DNA of 64,000 nucleotides from Drosophila persimilis. Taxonomy: Eukaryota > Arthropoda > Insecta > Diptera > Drosophilidae. Below, one piece after another: positions 60,601-64,000 of this stretch. The stretch's first letter is position 1. Every line of letters starts with the position of its first letter. The notes beneath the pieces are model-generated. The model did not search any database, had not been told where the DNA came from, and was given only the letters and a program-made list of their open reading frames with translations. The position numbers were made by a program, and so were the translations under genes. The stretch lies in assembly GCF_003286085.1 (NCBI RefSeq), contig NW_020825345.1, positions 1,178,001-1,242,000 on the forward strand, given 5' to 3'.

Positions 60601-63117
60601 CATTTGGTCGCTTTTGTAAGTTGACAATTTCAAACGCCATTGTTCGAGTGGCCAAGGGAGGGGCACGCCGCAAGAGCGGGGCGAATGTGGCATGGACTGC
60701 TGCTTGGCATTTCCGCGTTGTCAGACAACGGTCTGAAGTAGAGACAGAGACAGAGTCAGAGGCAGAGGCAGACGATAGACGACAAAGACTTCATATTTTC
60801 GCTTGATTTTTCCTCCATTTTCTTGGATTTATCTGCAGACAACTGATTGAATGAGAAGGGGGAACGGGTAGACGGGCAGAGGGGCAGTGGGGGTGGGGTT
60901 GGGCTGGGTTGGGATGGGATGGGATGGGCAGATACGAATATCAATTGGAGTTTGTGGCAGCTGAGTTTTCCTTTTCCCCTGATAAAATCGTATTTGGTTT
61001 GGTTTCCCCTAGATTTAATTTGCTGGCAATTTGCATTTGCCTGGAACTGCCCGCACTAATTGCTGCAATTAAATGTTGCCCCATGCATCCATGCATCCGT
61101 GCCCCATGAATCCTTGCCAGACAGGCCTGGCCGTGAGGCAATTAGCAAGTCCAGCCAAGACGCCGCTCGAGTGCTTATGGTTTTTATGACATTACCTCAG
61201 GTAGCAGCCCTGTCCATTGCCTGAAATGGTTTCTAGACTCAATTTTTTGCTGCATATTTCAGTCGACTGGCCCGATTCCATGGCAATTTCCTTGATGCTT
61301 GATTCTTGATGCTTCCAGCTAAACCCCATCCCAAATTCCCGCATATCATAGGAGCAGCCTTCGAGGAGCGGGCCATTCCAAGCGATTTATGAAAATGAAA
61401 TCAGTTTTTGCATGGCTTTCAATTGCGAGTGGCACACAGCATTGACAGACTGCAGCGTGGAAAGCAATTTTCTTGGCACCGAAAGGAGAAGAGGCACAAC
61501 TGCAACATGGGGCAGAAACACAACTGCTGCAACGGCAACAACTGGCCTCAACAACATTGGCCAATAACAGGGAATTATATTCATTTTCACATTTTTCATG
61601 CTGCGCTTTAATAGTTTCCTCAAAAGAAGAAGAAAAGTCGACAGGCGGCAGCTGGGAGGCTGAAGAAGGCGGTTGCAACGAGCAGTTGCAAGCAACTTTC
61701 AATTGGCTATGGTACGGCAGTTGTTGCAGTTGCAGTTGCTATTGCTATTGCTATTGCTGTTGCTGCCGCCGTGTTATGCAATGAATGCAAATTTATTGAA
61801 CATAATTTTCAACTGCGACAACAATGGGACCTCGGACCCCGGACCCCGGACCCCGGACCCCAAACACCAAACGCGGAAGAGTCGAGCAGCGATCTTGGAG
61901 CAGGAGTTGCAGTTGCAGTTGCAGTTGGAGATGGAGCTGGAGATGGAGATGGACATACCTGAATGGCCTTTGTTTAGATGCGCAACAGATGAAGATGTTG
62001 CTGCGCTGGAGTTGCAGCTGGAACCGGCGGCTGAGAGGGCGATGGAGATGGAGCTGGGACTGCAGTTGTTGCTGGAGCTAGAGCTGGAGCTGACCGCTGA
62101 CGAGGATGTATGAGCGTTCCCGCTGACATTGACAAGCGACGTGGATGTAGATGCGACTGCGGCTGCTGCTGCTGCGGCTGCTGCTGCTGCTGCTGCTGCG
62201 GCAACGACAGCGGATGAGCGACCAAAATGCTCCGAGCAGCTTGACGACGATGATGAGGAGACGGCGTGGGAGGAGGTGGAGCTGGCCGAAGAGCAGCCGC
62301 TGTCCGGCGAGGCGTGGGCCCCACTCGAGGAGGGGGAGCTGCTATGGTGGTGGCCGCTGCTGCTGGCCGGACCGAACTGATGCACACTGCTGATGGTGTA
62401 CAGAGCACCTCTACCATTGCTCAAGGTGCAGTTCAGCTGCTGCTGGTGATGGTGTGTGTTCGGATTGGCGTTTGCGTTTGCGTTCTGGTGCGGATTCTGA
62501 TGTGGGTTCTGATTATGCGAGTGGTGTGGATGGGGATGCGGTGCAGTGGCAGATGTGGCTATGACTGGCGTTGCCACGCCCTCGCTTGCAGCGGACGGGC
62601 CGTAGTAGTCGTCGCACTGCAGCAGCTGCAGGGGATCCGCATCCGCCGCCTCGATGGCACTTAGGCAATCCTGCAGCTCCCGCTGCTGGTGCTGTGGATC
62701 CTCCGCCTGGTCCTGGTCGGAGTCTAGGCTGGCGGCCTCGCTGTAGGCTCCTTGTGTCGAGGAGTCCTCGGGCGTGTCAAAGAAATGCAAATTGAAATCG
62801 GAATTCGCATCGAAATTGACTTCTGGGAGAAGTGGCCTTTCTTCGTCACCGTCCCCGTCCCCGTCCTCGTCCTCTTCTTCGTTGTCGTCGTCCTCCTCCT
62901 CTTCCTCCTCCTCGTCCTCCGCCTCTTCCTCGTCCTGGTCTTGCTCGTTGCCGTCAAAGTCCTTGATGTGGCTATCCTCCTTCTCCTTCAGCGAATGGAG
63001 CTGCTGCTGCTGCTGCTGCTGCTGCGGCGGCTGCTGCGGCTGCTTCACGCAAGTTTCAACCAAAAGATTGGAGCGGATTTGTGCCTGTGCCTCCAGCTCT
63101 ATTTGGTATACATCCAT
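31971..63117 (-). CDS. Eip78C: Ecdysone-induced nuclear receptor Eip78C (NR1E)
   Basis: Nuclear-hormone-receptor transcription factor of the E75/Rev-erb group, induced by ecdysone at the 78C puff. Six coding exons on the minus strand: 63117-61959, 59301-58994, 58938-58797, 33371-32755, 32685-32410 and 32348-31971 (TAG). All phases join; about 959 residues. The N-terminal A/B region (1-467) has an acidic block, a His/Asn-rich part, poly-Ala, poly-Ser and poly-Gln. The DNA-binding domain starts at C468 ([22 protein letters not shown]) with P-box EGCKG, then [20 protein letters not shown] and a [17 protein letters not shown] extension. The hinge is Gln/Asn/Gly-rich. The ligand-binding domain occupies about 700-955 and ends with the AF-2-like LFAEIFDI. 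The 25.4 kb intron after the DBD exons is where a DBD-less short isoform (E78B) is known to start in D. melanogaster. In-frame Met630 is the first Met after the DBD in the exon that follows. Confidence 0.93.
33372..37310 (-). other. Eip78C intron, part between the first LBD exon and the nested gene
   Basis: Noncoding sequence with an ecdysone-response-like palindrome at 34398-34410, a GC-rich GGCTGTGGCTGT block near 34315-34370 and scattered CA/GT and CAG runs. No exon is supported. This is the stretch nearest the ligand-binding exons and a reasonable place for isoform-specific promoters. Confidence 0.45.
34398..34410. promoter_or_regulatory. Candidate imperfect ecdysone response element
   Basis: GGGACATTGACCC matches the 1-bp-spaced inverted-repeat consensus RGKTCANTGAMCY at every position but one (A for T in the left half). 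It lies 1.0 kb upstream of the first ligand-binding-domain exon of Eip78C, in a gene known to be ecdysone-induced. One such site is expected by chance every several tens of kb, so this is only a candidate. Confidence 0.3.
37311..37316 (-). terminator. Poly(A) signal of the nested chitin-binding gene
   Basis: Minus-strand AATAAA about 52 bp past the stop codon at 37368. Confidence 0.6.
37368..38189 (-). CDS. Secreted chitin-binding (peritrophin-A, CBM14) protein nested in the Eip78C intron
   Basis: Predicted secreted chitin-binding protein, likely of the gut peritrophic matrix or cuticle. Exon 1 is 38189-38180 (MKS plus one base), a 57 bp intron follows, and exon 2 is 38122-37368; about 254 residues. 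The signal peptide ([22 protein letters not shown]) is split by the intron, as in many such genes. Three six-cysteine CBM14 domains follow with the family spacing C-x5-C-x9-C-x12-C (e.g. CSGYIYC, then [11 protein letters not shown]). Domains 1 and 2 are nearly identical, including the [14 protein letters not shown] string and [12 protein letters not shown] tail; domain 3 ([14 protein letters not shown]...) is diverged. It has its own TATA/initiator and poly(A) signal and lies on the same strand as Eip78C. I cannot assign a gene name. Confidence 0.87.
37600..38030. repeat. Direct repeat inside the chitin-binding gene
   Basis: Two copies of about 170 bp (roughly 37598-37772 and 37853-38027), offset by about 255 bp, are nearly identical in DNA. 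They encode CBM14 domains 1 and 2. The spacer between them is not conserved. Confidence 0.8.
38216..38252 (-). promoter_or_regulatory. TATA box and initiator of the nested chitin-binding gene
   Basis: On the minus strand TATAAAA begins at 38252 and an ATCAGTG initiator places +1 at about 38218, roughly 30-34 bp downstream. The ATG is 29 bp further on. The arrangement is that of a strong, stage-specific structural-protein promoter. Confidence 0.6.
38426..38446. repeat. (GA)10 microsatellite
   Basis: Perfect GA run about 175 bp upstream of the nested gene's TATA box on its strand. A possible GAGA-factor site. Confidence 0.8.
39887..39949. repeat. CATCAT/CACCAT microsatellite
   Basis: Interrupted CAT trinucleotide run of about 63 bp. 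It reads as poly-His in one frame but has no gene structure around it. Confidence 0.8.
44064..44084. repeat. Homopolymer C21
   Basis: Uninterrupted run of 21 C, G on the transcribed Eip78C strand, at the end of a pyrimidine-rich stretch. Length may be uncertain in any assembly. Confidence 0.85.
45848..45877. repeat. GGCGT pentanucleotide repeat
   Basis: About five perfect copies plus a variant copy, in the Eip78C intron. Confidence 0.75.
48399..48440. repeat. (TATC)n microsatellite
   Basis: About nine TATC tetramers with one CATC variant, followed by TATG/TATC alternations to about 48480. Confidence 0.8.
49985..50033. repeat. TGCGG pentanucleotide repeat
   Basis: Seven or so near-perfect copies of TGCGG flanked by related GTGCGATGCGT sequence, next to the candidate internal promoter of Eip78C. 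Confidence 0.8.
50146..50600 (-). promoter_or_regulatory. Candidate internal promoter and 5' exon of an Eip78C short isoform
   Basis: A GC-rich island stands out in the AT/microsatellite-rich intron. Reading along the minus strand: a (CT)n/GAGA tract at 50530-50592, then GC-rich sequence, a TTTTCAGTTGTC initiator-like site near 50296-50303, then a CAACAGCAAC/ACGCCAGCAAAC leader-like stretch and a plausible donor (TTTTTGT|GTAAAT) at 50146/50145. Spliced to the exon at 33371 it would make a transcript lacking the DNA-binding domain. The composition is seen; the promoter role is inference from the known existence of E78B. Confidence 0.3.
50540..50592. repeat. (GA)n tract, GAGA-factor-type sequence
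   Basis: Two long GA runs separated by GTGAGA. Trl/GAF binds such sequence in promoters and Polycomb elements. Confidence 0.8.
51752..51777. repeat. Homopolymer C26
   Basis: Uninterrupted run of 26 C on the plus strand; G26 in the Eip78C pre-mRNA. Exceptionally long for fly genomic DNA. Confidence 0.85.
52036..52074. repeat. CAT trinucleotide microsatellite
   Basis: About 13 ATC/CAT units preceded by CACCAC, following a short AGAAGCAGCAGC run. Confidence 0.8.
53163..53189. repeat. CGT trinucleotide microsatellite
   Basis: Nine perfect CGT/GTC units in the Eip78C intron. Confidence 0.8.
58112..58134. repeat. (AC)n microsatellite
   Basis: About eleven AC units, 660 bp on the intron side of the third Eip78C coding exon. 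Confidence 0.8.
59146..59300. repeat. CAG/CAA (opa) tract in Eip78C exon 2
   Basis: CTG/TTG trinucleotides on the plus strand encode long poly-Gln (up to about 13 in a row), with His interruptions and a poly-Asn/Ser stretch, just before the DNA-binding domain. It is coding, in frame and conserved in type with other fly A/B domains. Confidence 0.85.
59302..61958 (-). other. Eip78C intron 1 (2.7 kb)
   Basis: Lies between the N-terminal coding exon and the DBD exons. It holds an AAAAAC run at about 60000-60030, GGGCCT hexamers near 60508-60530, a GGGAT pentamer run near 60908-60930 and a GGACCCC repeat near 61828-61860. No exon or nested gene is supported. Confidence 0.5.
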
Positions 63118-64000
63118 GTTGCTCGGATCGCTGCGGTTACATGGCCATCCATCATCTGCATCATCATCATCTTGCTGCGGGAATTGCGGGCACTTTTCAG
63201 CATGTTTTTTGGCAGCAACTCAAATCCACATCACATTCCCCAGTCCTTTGGCACTTTATCGAGAAAGTCACGATCTCGAGGTTCTACTTAAGGTTCGTTC
63301 GGTTCAGGGATCTCTTTCTTATCGGTTTCCAAACTATTTGAAGGGAGATTTGGGTATTTTTGGTAACTTTTTTTTGGTAGGAGAAGGTATCCCAAAACGT
63401 AAATCTTCGACGCTACTTCTAAACTTATTCTAGATCTGAAAAGGATACAAAATTCTAGACATTCTTGAAGGGTTTGCTCTTCTTTGGGGTAACGAAGGGT
63501 TTTCCGATCTAATATTTACAGTGAAGCCTCTCCTGCCGGTGGAAGAGCGCTGATCTCTAAAGAACTTCATCGATTTCGCATCCGGAAAGCGAGTTGTCCG
63601 TCCGGCAAGAGAGCTTTCACTGTCTTTCCGATTATTGATGCCGATCATTGTCTACTCTGTTTTCTTTCTCTCTCCCATATTCCTCTCCCCCTTTCTCCGT
63701 TTTCACTTGCACTTTGCTTTCATAATAATTGTAATTGTAACATGGATTATATTAGATTAAAAAAAAATTCAATTCAATTCACTTCCGTGTTGCTTGGATA
63801 TTCCTCCAGATCCGCATAGAACTGGGCTTTAAGAGTCCTATGTTCAAGATCGGGGCTCGATCGATATACGATATTGAGGGTTGGGTTTTCCGATCCGCGG
63901 TGGAGAAATTCTGAAATTGCTGCGATCGCGCGCACGAAACTCTCGCCTCGACGAGATCCAAGCGCCAACTTCGCAGCGCTCCAAATGCGCAACAGAAATC
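63118..64000 (-). other. Eip78C 5' UTR / upstream region with possible upstream ORFs
   Basis: Sequence upstream of the Eip78C ATG (63117). On the minus strand it contains two open frames that start with ATG: 63648-63430 (72 codons) and 63992-63774 (72 codons). Neither has a recognised domain; if this is leader sequence they would be upstream ORFs. A pyrimidine-rich stretch at about 63657-63700 may be promoter-associated. The transcription start is not identifiable. Confidence 0.4.

Noticed and set aside
62266-63433. Plus-strand frames of 132-219 codons
   Set aside because: Antisense to Eip78C exon 1 homopeptide tracts.
1-64000. tRNA, rRNA and recognisable transposon ends
   Set aside because: None seen by eye; no terminal inverted repeats, reverse transcriptase or transposase frames. 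Small or decayed elements could be missed.

Overview
The window is nuclear DNA of a Drosophila species, from the region that corresponds to polytene 78C on chromosome arm 3L (Muller element D) of D. melanogaster. Evidence: short GT-AG introns of about 55-90 bp, cuticle genes with a tiny first exon, dense microsatellites and CAG/opa tracts, and a run of genes I recognise as 78C residents in a consistent neighbourhood (Cpr78C cuticle genes, pzg, ppl, AcCoAS, two inositol monophosphatases, Eip78C). It is not D. melanogaster by appearance; an obscura-group species is plausible, but I cannot prove it from sequence alone. Exon structures below were built by hand from reading frames and splice sites, and every joined frame was checked for phase.

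Layout. 1-5 kb: two small divergent RR-type cuticle protein genes. 5-7.6 kb: AT-rich intergenic sequence. 7.6-10.7 kb (minus): a ZAD plus seven-C2H2-finger protein, almost certainly putzig/Z4. 12.1-14.3 kb (plus): a five-exon multipass membrane protein of unknown function. 15.3-16.0 kb (plus): ppl, the lipoyl-carrying H protein of glycine cleavage. 17.0-23.5 kb (plus): AcCoAS, with a 4.2 kb first intron. 24.9-29.3 kb (plus): two inositol-monophosphatase paralogues in tandem, separated by a diverged ~200 bp tandem repeat. 32.0-63.1 kb (minus): Eip78C, an ecdysone-inducible nuclear receptor of the E75/Rev-erb group. It has six coding exons and a 25.4 kb intron separating the DNA-binding-domain exons from the ligand-binding-domain exons. 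A small secreted chitin-binding (peritrophin-A) gene lies nested in that intron on the same strand at 37.4-38.2 kb. The rest of the intron is rich in microsatellites, with a GC-rich/GAGA-rich island near 50.1-50.6 kb that looks like an internal promoter.

Functionally the genes form a normal eukaryotic neighbourhood rather than a pathway. Two metabolic enzymes (ppl in mitochondrial glycine catabolism, AcCoAS making acetyl-CoA from acetate) sit next to two IMPase-family genes, a chromatin/interband zinc-finger factor, and a hormone receptor that is itself an ecdysone target. I found no new defence or mobile system. The most unusual items are the upstream IMPase paralogue, which has a ~372-residue disordered N-terminal extension with an internal duplicated module and a His in place of a catalytic metal-binding Asp; the repeat array next to it; and the candidate internal promoter and ecdysone-response-like element in the Eip78C intron.
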